Positions 30,501 through 57,622 of a stretch of 64,000 bases of DNA are shown piece after piece. The stretch covers positions 1,252,501 to 1,316,500 of the forward strand of contig OX459110.1 in the NCBI GenBank assembly GCA_949775045.1, written 5' to 3'. Position 1 is the first letter of the stretch; every line of letters begins with the position of its first letter. Position numbers and translations under genes: made by a program. The notes beneath the pieces were generated by a model. That model saw only the letters and a program-made list of their open reading frames with translations. It did no database searches and was not told where the DNA came from. The DNA comes from Metridium senile. Taxonomy: Eukaryota > Cnidaria > Anthozoa > Actiniaria > Metridiidae.

Positions 30501-32724
30501 CCATTCATTCGTTTATCAATTTATTCATTCATTCTTTTATTTATCAATTCTTTCATTCATTCATTCAATTTATTCTTTCATTTTTGTTCATTCATTCATT
30601 CCTTCATAACATGTTTTTTTCATTCATTCAATCATTTATTCATACGTCCATTCATTCATTCCACAATTCATTTATTTATCAATTTATTCATTCATTTATC
30701 TGTTCTTTCATCCATAAAGTTTTTATTCAGTTATCCTTTCTTTCATTCATTCATCCAATTAGTTATTCATTCATTCGTTCATCAATTTATTTATTTGTTC
30801 ACATTGTTCATTTATTCATTCATCCGTTCATCCATCTATTCATCCATCCATTCATTCATCCATTCATCCATCTATATTCATTTATTCATTCATCCATCTA
30901 TCCATTCATTTATACATCCATCCATTCATCCATTCATCCATCTATTCATCCATCTATCCATCCATCCATTCATCCATCATTCATTCATTTATTAATTCAT
31001 CCATTTGTCCATCTATTCATCCGTCCATTCATTCATCCATTCATCCATCTATATTCATTTATTCATTCATCCATCTATCCATTCATTTATACATCCATCC
31101 ATTCATCCATTCATCCATCTATTCATCCATCTATTCATCCATCTATCCATCCATCCATTCATCCATCATTCATTCATTTATTAATTCATCCATTTGTCCA
31201 TCTATTCATCCATCATTCATTCATTTATTCATCTATCCATTCATCCATTCATCCATCTATTCATCCATCATTCATTCATTTATTCATCTATCCATTCATT
31301 TTTCTTTTATTTACTTACTAGCATGCTGTATGTACAGTACATTTAAATATAGTTCTTCAAGAGAACATAGTATAGTAGCTGTAGAAGTAGCTGTTGTATT
31401 GAAACTGATTCAAGATGGTTTTCTTAAAGGTTATTGGTCAAAGAATAAATGAGAAAAACGGAGAAACTGATGTTCTTTTACACTGGGTGCCTGATGAATT
31501 GTAAGTAAAAAGTCTTCCTTTAATCAATATCAATATCATCAATATAATATTTTTGATTGCATATTTATCATCATGCCATCATCATACTAACATCACATAC
31601 CATGTACCATCATCATCAACACCACCATATCCACCATCATCATCATTATCATCATGACCACAACAATCATCTGCGCCACCCCCACCATCAATATCATTAT
31701 CATCGTCATAACCATCATAATCATCGACATCATCTTCATTATCATCATCATTATCATCATAATAACCATCATCATTATTGTCATAATAACCGGCATCATC
31801 ATCATAATAATAACCATCATCATCATCCCCATCATCAGTTACACCATGTTTAATCTCACTCTTGTTTTCATTACCATTCCTATCATCGTCAACACCATCA
31901 TCATCATCATAATCATCATCATTTTCACCATGAACACACCATGACCACCACAATCATCATCATCACCATCATCATTTACACCATGTTTAATCTCACATTT
32001 GTTTTCATTACCATTCCTATCATCGTCAACACCATCATCATCATCTTAATGATCATCATTTTCACCATGAACCACCATGACCACCACAATCATCATCATC
32101 ACCATCACCGTCATCATTAACACCATGTTTAATCTCACATTTGTTTTCATTACCATTCTATTATCGTCAACACCATCATCAACATCTTAATCATCATCAT
32201 TTTCACCATGAACACACCATGACCACCACAATCATCATCATCACCGTCATCATTAACACCATGTTTAATCTCACATTTGTTTTCATTACCATTCTATTAT
32301 CGTCAACACCATCATCATCATCTTAATGATCATCATTTTCACCATGAACACACCATGACCACCACAATCAACATCATCATCATCATCATCATCATAACCA
32401 TCAAATTCATCACCTTCATAATCACCATCATAATCATCATCATCATCACCATCATCATCACCGCTTCCACCAACATCATCATCATCATTGTAACCATCGA
32501 CATCATAAGCATCATCATTATCATCATCATCATTTTCATAATCTCATCTCTCTAATCTCACGCTTGTTTTCTATAGATTACCCGATGAATGGATCCCTCT
32601 AGACGACTATGACAAAAAGAAAACACGAACTATCCATATATCTACCTTACCAAACCATATTCTAGCTGAATTAGACCCTGCATTCTATAGAAGATCCTCG
32701 TACGCAACGCGCCGCAGAAAATAG
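27529..32724 (+). CDS. AEBP2: AEBP2, PRC2-associated zinc-finger protein, 370 aa, five exons
   Basis: AEBP2 binds and stimulates Polycomb repressive complex 2, the histone H3K27 methyltransferase, in the nucleus. Exons: 27529-27860, 28577-29019, 30345-30463, 31430-31500, 32577-32724 (1113 nt, phases close, all GT-AG). Residues 1-125 are acidic/Ser-rich and unconserved. Three C2H2 fingers follow: Cys130/Cys135/His148/His153, Cys165/Cys170/His186/His190 and Cys198/Cys203/His216/His220. FVCLWQGCK and SGDKPFKC-like TGDKPFKC match the vertebrate protein. A Lys/Arg-rich linker (225-258) precedes the C-terminal half with VLLHWVPDELLPDEW and a LDPAFYR motif, also AEBP2-specific. It ends shortly after LDPAFYR in a basic RRRK tail, lacking the last segment of the vertebrate protein. 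The start at AAGATGGCGG has better context than the in-frame ATG at 27463. Confidence 0.94.
28466..28545 (-). mobile_element. tRNA-like SINE fragment in AEBP2 intron 1
   Basis: Minus strand reads GGATGGCCTAGCGGCAAG, matching the tRNA A-box TGGCNNAGNGG. It continues GCTGGCCTCTTATCACTATG, then AAGAGACCCGGCTCGGGCA in the B-box region. Different family from the GCAAGGATGG SINE. It ends about 35 bp before AEBP2 exon 2. Confidence 0.55.
29456..29640. repeat. Cluster of CAAGATCTT / CTTGCCA motifs, AEBP2 intron 2
   Basis: At least seven AAGATCTT-, TCTTGG- or GATCTTG-type half-palindromes within 180 bp, giving multiple overlapping small hairpins. No coding frame. Confidence 0.6.
29640..29970. repeat. 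ATC-triplet tract, AEBP2 intron 2
   Basis: TCATCATT-type triplets with interruptions; yields spurious Ile/Asp-rich frames. Confidence 0.92.
29975..30330. other. Imperfect inverted repeat at the end of AEBP2 intron 2
   Basis: Left AACTTCCAAAGTTTGACGCC and right GGCGCCAATCTTTGAAGTTT pair imperfectly, with outer segments CTACATGTACC and GGTACATGTA. A decayed palindromic element ending about 15 bp from exon 3. Confidence 0.5.
30478..31312. repeat. (CATT)n/(CATC)n tetranucleotide tract, AEBP2 intron 3
   Basis: 835 bp of CATTCATT and CCATCCAT runs starting 15 bp after the exon 3 donor. A roughly 180-bp internal duplication is visible (30820-31000 versus 31008-31190). Long Ser/Ile/His/Phe frames are repeat translations. 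Confidence 0.95.
31555..32552. repeat. ATC tract with 136-142-bp tandem repeats carrying decoy acceptor sequence
   Basis: After a triplet tract, four units of about 140 bp each contain ACACCATGTTTAATCTCAC and TTGTTTTCATTACC. TAATCTCAC starts at 31851, 31988, 32130 and 32266. The true acceptor region of AEBP2 exon 5 begins with the same TAATCTCAC..CTTGTTTTC at 32553. Confidence 0.85.
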
Positions 32725-32744
32725 TATTAACTATAACGTAAACC

Positions 32745-32930
32745 TTAAAAAGGCCATGGCATACACCTAGCCAATTTATGGCGTCCAATCTTAATAACTA
32801 TTGTTCTTGACTGGCTAGCCTCGTGTTCACATTGAAACACAATAGAGTTTTCACCTATATGTGAGGCTAGCCAGTCAAGAACAATAGTTATTAAAATTGG
32901 ACGCCATATTTTGATTCGGTGTATAACGTT
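32745..32930. mobile_element. Hairpin MITE just after AEBP2
   Basis: Arms pair TGGCGTCCAATCTTAATAAC and TATTGTTCTTGACTGGCTAG with their complements around a loop of about 60 bp, within outer AAGGCCATGGCAT / AGGCCATGGCAT direct copies. It starts about 20 bp after the AEBP2 stop and is probably in the 3' UTR. Confidence 0.8.
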
Positions 32931-33024
32931 AACCTAAAAGAGGCCATGGCATGGACGATTCGCGCCTATAAAGAGATAACTTATAATAACAAAACGAAAA
33001 AAGCTTGTTCGGCTTAATATGTAT

Positions 33025-33175
33025 TTAATAGCTGTTATTACAGTTATATGCAAATGATTTCAAACAATGGATTCAAATCGAGGCTTTCGGGCAAACCTAT
33101 TGTTTTCGCCCGAAAGCCTCGACTTCAACCCATTGTTCAAAATCATTTGCATATAACTGTAATAACAGCTATTTA
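33025..33175. mobile_element. Second hairpin MITE downstream of AEBP2
   Basis: AATAGCTGTTATTACAGTTA and TATGCAAATGATTT at the left pair with their complements at the right; the inner arms are CGAGGCTTTCGGGC and GCCCGAAAGCCTCG around a 13-bp loop. Almost perfect 70-bp arms, so it is probably a young copy. Confidence 0.85.
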
Positions 33176-33299
33176 TCCCGATGCTATATTCGATCCTTTT
33201 ACCGCTGTATCCACACAAACCCTATTATAGTAATATTAGTATTTATTAACAGCCTATACTACTCGCTAGTTCCCATTTAGTATTTATTAGACAGAGAAT

Positions 33300-33820
33300 T
33301 TCAATTCGTCTAAGCACAAATGTCCTTCGCCAGATTTTCAGTGCGGGCCTGCATGGGTCCTACGCTATCACTTTCTCCCCAAACTAGCGTAGGACCAAGG
33401 CCCACTCTAAAAATCAGGCTAAAATGTCGTCTAATTTGAATGATTTTTGTTCTGGACTTACTGCCTTCGTTTTAAAGTTGAAACTCAATGCTTTCAGTAA
33501 CTTGTACGAGATGTCAGTCAGTCAAGAACAACAGAACTTTCTCGCAGCCGTTATTAGTGAAGTCACGCAATGCTCCTCTCTCCACATTGCATGACGACAC
33601 TAGGAAACAGGCGGGGAGGTGGAGACTAGAACAATAACTTTTCGACAAGATCATTTACAAAGCTCATGCGTCAACCTCGATGGCGTGTGATATATTCTTC
33701 AGAGTTTGGCTACAGTCTGCGATATTGTAAGGAATGTACACAAAAAGATTAAAATATTTAAAAACTCCACGGTCTTTAGTCAAATTCTAAAGAATATATT
33801 ACACGTTATCGAGGTTGAGG
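33300..33820. other. Intergenic, no gene recognised
   Basis: Includes a small inverted repeat GGTCCTACGCTA / TAGCGTAGGACC (33356-33395). No supported exon. Confidence 0.45.
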
Positions 33821-34850
33821 TTGATTATTATTATCATTATCACCACCATTATTATCATTATCTGCACTACCACCACCATCATCATCACCACCATTATCAT
33901 CATTACCACCACCATCATCATCACCACCATTATTATCATTATCATCATTACCACCACCACCATCATCACCACCATTATTATCATTATCATCATTACCACC
34001 ACTACCATCATCACCACCATTATTATCATTATCATCATTACCACCACCACCATCATCACCACCATTATTATCATTATCATCATCGTTCCAGGTAAGAGAG
34101 AAAGAAATCTCTGCTCGCAGGGTACATCACCACCACCATCATCACCACCATTATTATCAATAAACACAATCATCACCATTATCATCACTACCACGACAAC
34201 AATTACAATCAACACCACCATTTTTATCACCATCGTTAGTATCACTACCACCATCATCACCATTATTATCATCATCATTACCATCGTTATTATCACTACC
34301 ACCATCATCACCATTATTATCATCATCATTACCATCGTTATTATCACTACCACCATCATCACCATTATTATCATCATCATTACCATCGTTATTATCCCTA
34401 CCGATTATCATCGCCATTATTATCATCATCATTACCATCATTATTATCACTACCACCATCATCACCATTATTATCATCATCATTACCATCGTTATTATCA
34501 CTACCACCATCATCACCATTATTATCATCATCATTACCATCGTTATTATCACTACCACCATCATCACCATTATTATCATCATCATTACCATCGTTATTAT
34601 CACTACCACCATCATCACCATTATTATCATCATCATTACCATCGTTATTATCACTTCCACCATTATTATCATCATCATTACCATCGTTATTATCACTACC
34701 ACCATTATTATCATCATCATTACCATCGTTATTATCACTACCACCATTATTATCACCACCATCGTTATTATCCCTACCGATTATCATCACCATTATCATC
34801 TTTATTGGTATCATCAAAATCATATGTAACGTCATCATCATCATCATCAT
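33820..34850. repeat. Large ACC/ATC/ATT triplet array with 51-bp higher-order unit
   Basis: Codon-like periodicity with repeated TTATTATCACTACCACCATC blocks; CCATCG recurs every 51 bp (for example 34281 and 34332). Frames up to 368 residues of Thr/Ile/His cross it on both strands; they have no gene-like composition. Confidence 0.95.
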
Positions 34851-35139
34851 CCTCGGGAACCCAGGGGTATTCTTCTGTCGCTCGTTTCTCGCTTCCACAA
34901 CATATACCCCTGGGAACGTAGTCTGTTGGAGCTTGTTCCGGAAGTCAAAATTCAGCTCTTTCCTGATTGGTCGACCTTATTAGGTCGACCAATGAAAATC
35001 AAGATAACCATTCAAAGAAAGTCGTTAAATAAGTTTGAATTTTGACTTCCGGAACAAGCTCCAACAGACTACGTTCCCAGGGGTATATGTTGTGGAAGCG
35101 AGAAACGAGCGACAGAAGAATACCCCTGGGTTCCCGAGG
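34851..35139. mobile_element. 289-bp long-hairpin MITE
   Basis: Arms begin CCTCGGGAACCCAGGGGTAT and remain complementary for about 115 bp through GTTCCGGAAGTCAAAATTCA, with a central AGGTCGACC palindrome. Inserted at the end of the triplet array. Confidence 0.88.
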
Positions 35140-35447
35140 ATGCATCATCATCACTATCGAGAACTATAAAATGTTCTATTACTATCATTATTAAGTGATC
35201 CAAGCTAATATTCTTCTCTACAGTATATTGAATTAAATAAAACATGTACATACTACCAGCTACAGCGCAAACACTAAAACCATGAAATATAAACAAAAAA
35301 CTGTTACTACATAATACGATTATTACATGTAATCTGTCATGCAATAGTATTTATTTCTTATTATTATCAAATTACCTGTTACTAACTATTTAGTTAACAT
35401 GCTCTACGAACATGTAAGGGGGGGGGAGTATCAGCCTAACAAAATTC

Positions 35448-35685
35448 CTTTTTAAGAGGGCCCTGAAGGGGGTTCGAATCCCATATCCCAGTTTATATTT
35501 GGACCAAATTCCAGTCAAAAATCACACTGATAATCCAATCAGTTTTAATTTATTCAAGTTTTCAATCCCATTCCCATTTTCTATTGTTCTTTTATTTGTA
35601 AGTCCCAGTGCATCCAATCTCATTTTCCCAGTCAAGAATAAGGCCAATGCCAGCTCCCATTTTACCCCTTCAGGACCCTCTTTTA
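35448..35685. mobile_element. AAGAGGGCCCTGAAGGGG-ended element
   Basis: Left AAGAGGGCCCTGAAGGGG pairs with right CCCCTTCAGGACCCTCTT. Interior AATCCCATATCCCAGT-like words are repeated. No coding frame. Confidence 0.65.
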
Positions 35686-35969
35686 ATGGCTGTCTGCAGT
35701 TGACAGCTGCACTTTGCAGACAGCAGAACAGCTAGTGCCTATTTTTACGCGATAACTCAACGTTAAGTACGTTAAAAGTAAGATTTTTTGCTTAAAAAAG
35801 GGCCAGTTCTGTAGTCTTGTCTCTAGCTCAAACGTCAACTGGGTTCCACGGAGTTTTCAATAGTGACTGGTCTGCAGACGTCTCTGTACAAGAAACTTTT
35901 AATTTGTGTTTCTCCTAGCTCAGTTGATTATCGCCGCTTCGCGGCAAAGAGAATCAAAGTCGAAAAAAC

Positions 35970-36330
<361 letters not shown>

Positions 36331-36336
36331 AGAGGT

Positions 36337-36878
36337 GCCCAGTTCAGCAAAGCTGGTTTGAATGGGGCTCTGTTTAAAATAAACTTACAGACATAAAAAT
36401 ACAGTACAGAATACAAAATATAAAATTACAAGTACTAAGAATTAAAACATTTAACATGTAGTATTGCAGGGTTAATTTTTAGCGAGATCTAAAGTGCTTT
36501 TTGAGGTCAGACTTGAATTTTCTTAGGTCATGTACCCTCCTCAGGTCCAGCGGTAGGCTGTTCCAGATCTTTGTACCGCTGAACCTGAAGGAGCCCTGAT
36601 ATTTTGATGTTTTAGCAAGAGGTGGACGGAGCAAATCTCTATGGCATGGTATGTATGGAAGTCGCGCGAGTGGCAGAAATCGTTTAGCAAATAAGGTGGA
36701 GCCAAGTTATGCAAGCATTTAAATACTAATATACATTTGAGGTAGTCTCGGCGGGACTGGAGTGAAGGCCAACTAAATATTCGCGCAACCTGTGGCTGAG
36801 AGACTTTGTTACCTTCAATAATACTGGCGGCGCGTCTATGTAGTTTATCTAAGTAATCACGATTGATCTTGCCTCTTC
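36337..36878 (-). pseudogene. 5'-truncated non-LTR retrotransposon (LINE), 3' end of reverse transcriptase ORF
   Basis: On the minus strand the translation runs DYLDKLHRRAASIIEG, then WPSLQSRRDYLKCILVFKCL and LAPPYLLNDF. After a +1 shift near 36655 it continues LLRPPLAKTSKYQGSFRFSG, WNSLPLDLRR and FKSDLKKHF before the stop at 36479. This order (RR.YL, K..H..AP.YL, PR..L....F.GP..WN.LP, F...L..H) is the typical C-terminal part of CR1/jockey-type LINE ORF2. The frameshift and 5' truncation make it a dead copy. Confidence 0.78.
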
Positions 36879-36899
36879 CTTCTTAAAAAATAATTACCG

Positions 36900-37398
36900 A
36901 ACCCCCGGAATGATGATATCACTTACAATTTAAGCAATTATAATTATATTCATTAACCACAACACCCATTAGCACCCTTTCTCCACGGTTTGCTAATTGC
37001 TCTATTTCACTATGACGTCACGATGTGTTTTAGTGGGGGATAGATCAGAATCGCCGAAGACAATGGTAATTTCAACTAAATCTTCCTTCTCTTTGAAAAT
37101 TGAGCTTCAAATTATCTAATTTTTATGTATGTTATGTGTCTATGTTTATACTTTCATATTTATGGCATTTTGTTGTCATTTCTTTCCTATCCGTCTTGTA
37201 AATGCAATTAATTGTGTATTATCGTATTGTTGTTATGAATTAAATCTGTCCCTCACGGGCGACCATGACCCTTAACGTTCGAACAATAGAATGTTTTGAT
37301 GGGACGTCATAGTGAAACAAGACAATTAATTCGTAAATTTTGGCGCCATTTCGTTATTGTATGACTTGGCGCATGCTCACTAAGGTCACACGTTTCCA
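36900..37398. other. Intergenic spacer before the foldback element
   Basis: No exon supported. Includes TATGACGTCACGATG (CRE-like TGACGTCA near 37014) and an unmatched GGGACGTCATAGTGAAA further on, which form a short inverted pair. Confidence 0.4.
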
Positions 37399-37407
37399 CA
37401 AACTGTC

Positions 37408-40400
37408 CATTCTCGTACCCAGGCTAACTCGGTCGTTCATCTCTCCCGTCATTACCTCTGGTAACAACGGATTTGAGACCCTCTCAGCCCGATGCTGATT
37501 GGCCAGTAAAATCGCGCATGCGCGAGTTTCGACGTACATTGACCCTAGGGTTCTCGTTCGTGATTGGTGGAATTTCTACGATGCTCGGAGCTTTTTGAAA
37601 TGTGTTTTCTGCGCATAAAGTAAAGTACCCAAAGCTGACTCATTTTGTAACGGGCTCAGGAAGAATTCAAAATGGCGGGTAAACGGAGTAGATATGAAAA
37701 CATCCAAAAAACGTTAGGAAATTGTGTTCTTACTCCACCTTGAACTGCTATAACTTATTTTATGCATATTTAGGACTATGAGGAATGTATGAAGGTATGT
37801 TTTGGTTTTCGTGAAGCGCATTTTGAGACGATTACAGGCATTGTTTGTTATCGATAAATTCAGTACCGGAATTGAATTGCTGTATTAAAGCTTTCTTCTC
37901 GAATTCTGTACTTCTTTCCTGCTGTTGAGGCAAGTAAAACTTTACTGACGTTGAAATTTTAATGAAGTGTATCTGATCTGTTGTTTGAAGCAAGGAATCT
38001 CAATATATTATTGAAACTAAGGTTTATAACTTATTGTAAATCATTCCCACATTTATATCATGAATATATGATTGTAAAACATTCATATAGCCTTATCAGT
38101 AATAAAAATGATTTCAATGCATTCTGTAGTGGATATTATGATCTTTTACACTGTAATTTTAACTCTATTATAAAGCTATTATATTTGCCTTGGCTTTTCA
38201 AAATAATGTAATTATTATTAAATGTGAGGTGTTTATAATTTCACAGGCTATAATGTACATGATGAACAAGGGGTCAATTAGTATTTTTGTATTGGTGTGT
38301 TAGATTTTAAAAAGAAAAATTTAGCCAATTTACTGATATAAAATTACAATTCCAAATGCTATTATTGCAACCAGTGAACAGTCACTTCATATTTATAGTA
38401 GATACATGTAGTACTTATTTATATATTTTGTCATTGATATATTGATTTGTATTATTCTTGATATAAACAGAGTTAACTCTATTAACTCTGATATAAAACA
38501 TAACTATGCAGAAACACTATTTGTAGATATGCCAACATGTTGTGATAATAATAACAATGGCAATCAGATATTAACTACACTTACAATAGTTGAAGTGGTC
38601 TTATTTCAGTTGTATATCAAGTAAATTTTATTCTGGTTAGATATCAAAAATCAATTCTGCAATTCATTTGTCATCTCACTTTTCTCATATTGACCTGTTT
38701 TAGATGATTTAAGTCTATTTTAGGGATATAAACACTGTTCAAAATATCATTTCTGCATCATAAAAATCATATTTTATCGAAATATTCATGATAATTATTG
38801 CAATCAGACCAATTGTCAATAACTTAAATTTTGTTTTCTATTTTTTTTATTTATTTATTTGTCACAATAGAGTACAAACATTAAAAGTGTGAAAAATAAA
38901 TAGTACTAAATAGTGATATTTTATGCTAATTCTATTGTTTTCAATTGTTTAATTAGCACTACTTAGTACTAATTATTACTACTTGTTTCATGGGTATAAT
39001 GTTTGTACACTAAATGAATAAAATGAAACGAGAAGTTAATGATAAAATTTCTAAAACTAATTTTGTGACAGGTAGAAGCTACAGGACTTTCGTCCCTATT
39101 AATAAACTTCCCCTATAAATTAAAAATATATATATATTAATAAGTCTAAGTTTATGGTCTATAAAATAGGGTTCAATTGTCAAGTATAGAATTAATGAGG
39201 TTTGTACTGTGACAGTTGATTGTGATAGTAGTATAAAAGAAATTTGCAATCTTCATTATGTTCCTCTCATATATAATACTATGTGTTTGTGTGAATACCC
39301 AACTGTAACCTGTTGTCAGCTAGTAGTACCTAGTTATGTCCTTTTAATTAAAATTGTTATTTTTGCAAAACAATGATATAATCTAAATATTTATTGTTAT
39401 TTCAAGCAATTGAACAATCTCATTATCTGCCATCTAATCAGTTTTGCCTATCCAAGTACCAGCATAGTTATGTATGTATGTATGCTATTTAATTATTATC
39501 ATTTAGGGACTAGATGAAAATAACATCTGTAATTCTAGTTATCCTATTAAAATAAAGTGCTTTATTGTTATTATGATTATAATTAAATGTCAAGTTTGTA
39601 ATTCTCAGACTTAGACCTTGATCAGTAGGTAAAAAGAAGAGGGAAAACACCTGTGGTATTCTTATTGTTTTTTGAAATGCGCATTCCTTATTGGTTTGGT
39701 ACTACTAAAATTATACAAACTATTACTTCACATTCTATTGTGGCTGCATGAAGCCAGTGCAATTAAGAACTCAAATATTCAGTTCAGATTAAAACCCAAC
39801 TTTGTAACTGTACTGTAAAAACAAGATGTCATGGAACATGATGTAATATTTTACCCTTATTGATATCATCACTAGAGTGCAATAATTTTATTCAACACAG
39901 CAAATATATCAACAGTACTGCTAATTAGAAAGATGCTGTGGGTTTGTGATAATAGTTTAGTTAAATACACATGAAATGAGGAATGGAAATGAGACGTCGA
40001 ATAGACTTTTACTGCGTTCCTTTCATCCTATTATTTTATTTGAAAACTCCATTAGAGCTCCATTTCATGTATATTCTGATGTGATATGCTTACCTAAAAA
40101 GATATTTTGACTGTGAAATATAAAGTTAAGTGCATATAGTATGTCTGTGAGATATTTGAATATTTTATGGAACTTCTGGCAGTATTTATTAGTATTTAGT
40201 AATTTGTATTTCATGAATATACTATTTGCACTCTATTGAGTATAGAACAAAAAGAATATAAACCTATATATAAAGATTTGTACCAAAAAAGGAAACTACT
40301 GGTATACACATTTACAATGATATTACAACTGAAATAAGACCACTTCAACTATTAGTAGTTATCTGATTGCCATTGTTATTATTATCACAACATGTTGGCA

Positions 40401-41521
40401 TATCTAAAATGGTGTTTCTGCATAGTTATGTTTTATATCAGAGTTAATAGAGTTAACTCTGTTTATATCAAGAATAATATAAATCAATATATCAATGACA
40501 AAATATATAAATAAGTACTACATGTATCTACTATAAATATGAAGTGACTGTTCACTGGTTGCAATAATAGCATTTGGAATTGTAATTTTATATCAGTAAA
40601 TTGGCTAAATTTTTCTTTTTAAAATCTAACACACCAATACAAAAATACTAATTGACCCCTTGTTCATCATGTACATTATAGCCTGTGAAATTATAAACAC
40701 CTCACATTTAATAATAATTACATTATTTTGAAAAGCCAAGGCAAATATAATAGCTTTATAATAGAGTTAAAATTACAGTGTAAAAGATCATAATATCCAC
40801 TACAGAATGCATTGAAATCATTTTTATTACTGATAAGGCTATATGAATGTTTTACAATCATATATTCATGATATAAATGTGGGAATGATTTACAATAAGT
40901 TATAAACCTTAGTTTCAATAATATATTGAGATTCCTTGCTTCAAACAACAGATCAGATACACTTCATTAAAATTTCAACGTCAGTAAAGTTTTACTTGCC
41001 TCAACAGCAGGAAAGAAGTACAGAATTCGAGAAGAAAGCTTTAATACAGCAATTCAATTCCGGTACTGAATTTATCGATAACAAACAATGCCTGTAATCG
41101 TCTCAAAATGCGCTTCACGAAAACCAAAACATACCTTCATACATTCCTCATAGTCCTAAATATGCATAAAATAAGTTATAGCAGTTCAAGGTGGAGTAAG
41201 AACACAATTTCCTAACGTTTTTTGGATGTTTTCATATCTACTCCGTTTACCCGCCATTTTGAATTCTTCCTGAGCCCGTTACAAAATGAGTCAGCTTTGG
41301 GTACTTTACTTTATGCGCAGAAAACACATTTCAAAAAGCTCCGAGCATCGTAGAAATTCCACCAATCACGAACGAGAACCCTAGGGTCAATGTACGTCGA
41401 AACTCGCGCATGCGCGATTTTACTGGCCAATCAGCATCGGGCTGAGAGGGTCTCAAATCCGTTGTTACCAGAGGTAATGACGGGAGAGATGAACGACCGA
41501 GTTAGCCTGGGTACGAGAATG
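37408..41521. mobile_element. 4.1-kb foldback element with 1.2-kb arms and 9-bp target duplication
   Basis: Left arm 37408-38612 and right arm about 40327-41521 are near-perfect reverse complements (identical 76-residue shadow frames at 37981-38211 and 40718-40948). The ends are CATTCTCGTACCCAGG and its complement. CAAACTGTC flanks both sides (37399-37407 and 41522-41530). Long inverted repeats with a 9-bp duplication fit Mutator-like (MULE) or foldback elements. The loop (38613-40326) is A+T-rich with no transposase. Each arm's outer part is GC-rich, with CCAAT motifs and a GCGCATGCGC palindrome. Confidence 0.88.
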
Positions 41522-41589
41522 CAAACTGTCCACACAGCAGCTTCTTGATCACTGATATATATACAACTCTCAAAACGTTTGTCCTTAAA
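41400..41589 (+). promoter_or_regulatory. Candidate transglutaminase promoter spanning the foldback end
   Basis: GCGCATGCGC (41406-41415), the core of the NRF1 site, and GGCCAATCAG (CCAAT box, near 41427) lie in the last 120 bp of the foldback right arm. They are 160-190 bp upstream of the transglutaminase ATG at 41590. Inverted copies are in the left arm (37514-37523). Confidence 0.45.
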
Positions 41590-57196
<15,607 letters not shown>

Positions 57197-57386
57197 TTAA
57201 CTTCCTTCGGTTGAAACCAAGATTACCACAGGCAGCCCATCATGAGTGAACATGTAGCTAAAGATCAGAATTAGTCAAAATCGTTGTCGCAGTCGAACCT
57301 TCAGGAACATTAACACTTTTTTATATTTATAACACGTTTTTTCAAGAAATATGTATTTCATAATCTGCAGCTATTGCAAGACATAT

Positions 57387-57622
57387 TATACCTATTTCAG
57401 AAATCCTTGTCGCAGCCGAAGATTCAGTCCACACTCGATCTGAAGCCTGCAAAGGTTGTCGGTATTATGAACATAATTTGGGATTTATTACACGTTTTTT
57501 GAAGAAATATCATCTACGCTTTGCTATGGTCATACAACACAAACACGTCCATCCAAAATATGCTATGAATAAATCGATGACTGTATCTTTGGCTGCGACA
57601 ACGATTTTTGAAATAGGTGTAT
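57387..57622. mobile_element. Hairpin MITE, TATACCTATTTCAG family, in the transglutaminase 3' UTR region
   Basis: Left TATACCTATTTCAGAAATCC with TTGTCGCAGCC and right GGCTGCGACAACGATTTTTG with AAATAGGTGTAT are inverted. Contains GCCTGCAAAGGTTGTCGGTA, shared with 10340 and 11300. Begins about 190 bp after the stop codon. Confidence 0.85.

Noticed and set aside
30432..31321. Ser/Ile/His/Phe-rich frames of 187 and 245 residues
   Set aside because: CATT/CATC tetranucleotide repeat in AEBP2 intron 3.
33799..34921. Reading frames up to 368 residues rich in Thr/Ile/His/Val
   Set aside because: They are translations of an ACC/ATC/ATT triplet array; both strands are open in several frames and composition follows the repeat.
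34851..35139. Two matching 3' parts of frames ending GTQGYSSVARFSLPQHIPLG on opposite strands
   Set aside because: They are the arms of the hairpin MITE read from each side, not duplicated exons.
37981..38211. 76-residue frame present twice (also 40718-40948 on the other strand)
   Set aside because: Duplicate arises from the foldback arms; A+T-driven composition and no start or splice context.
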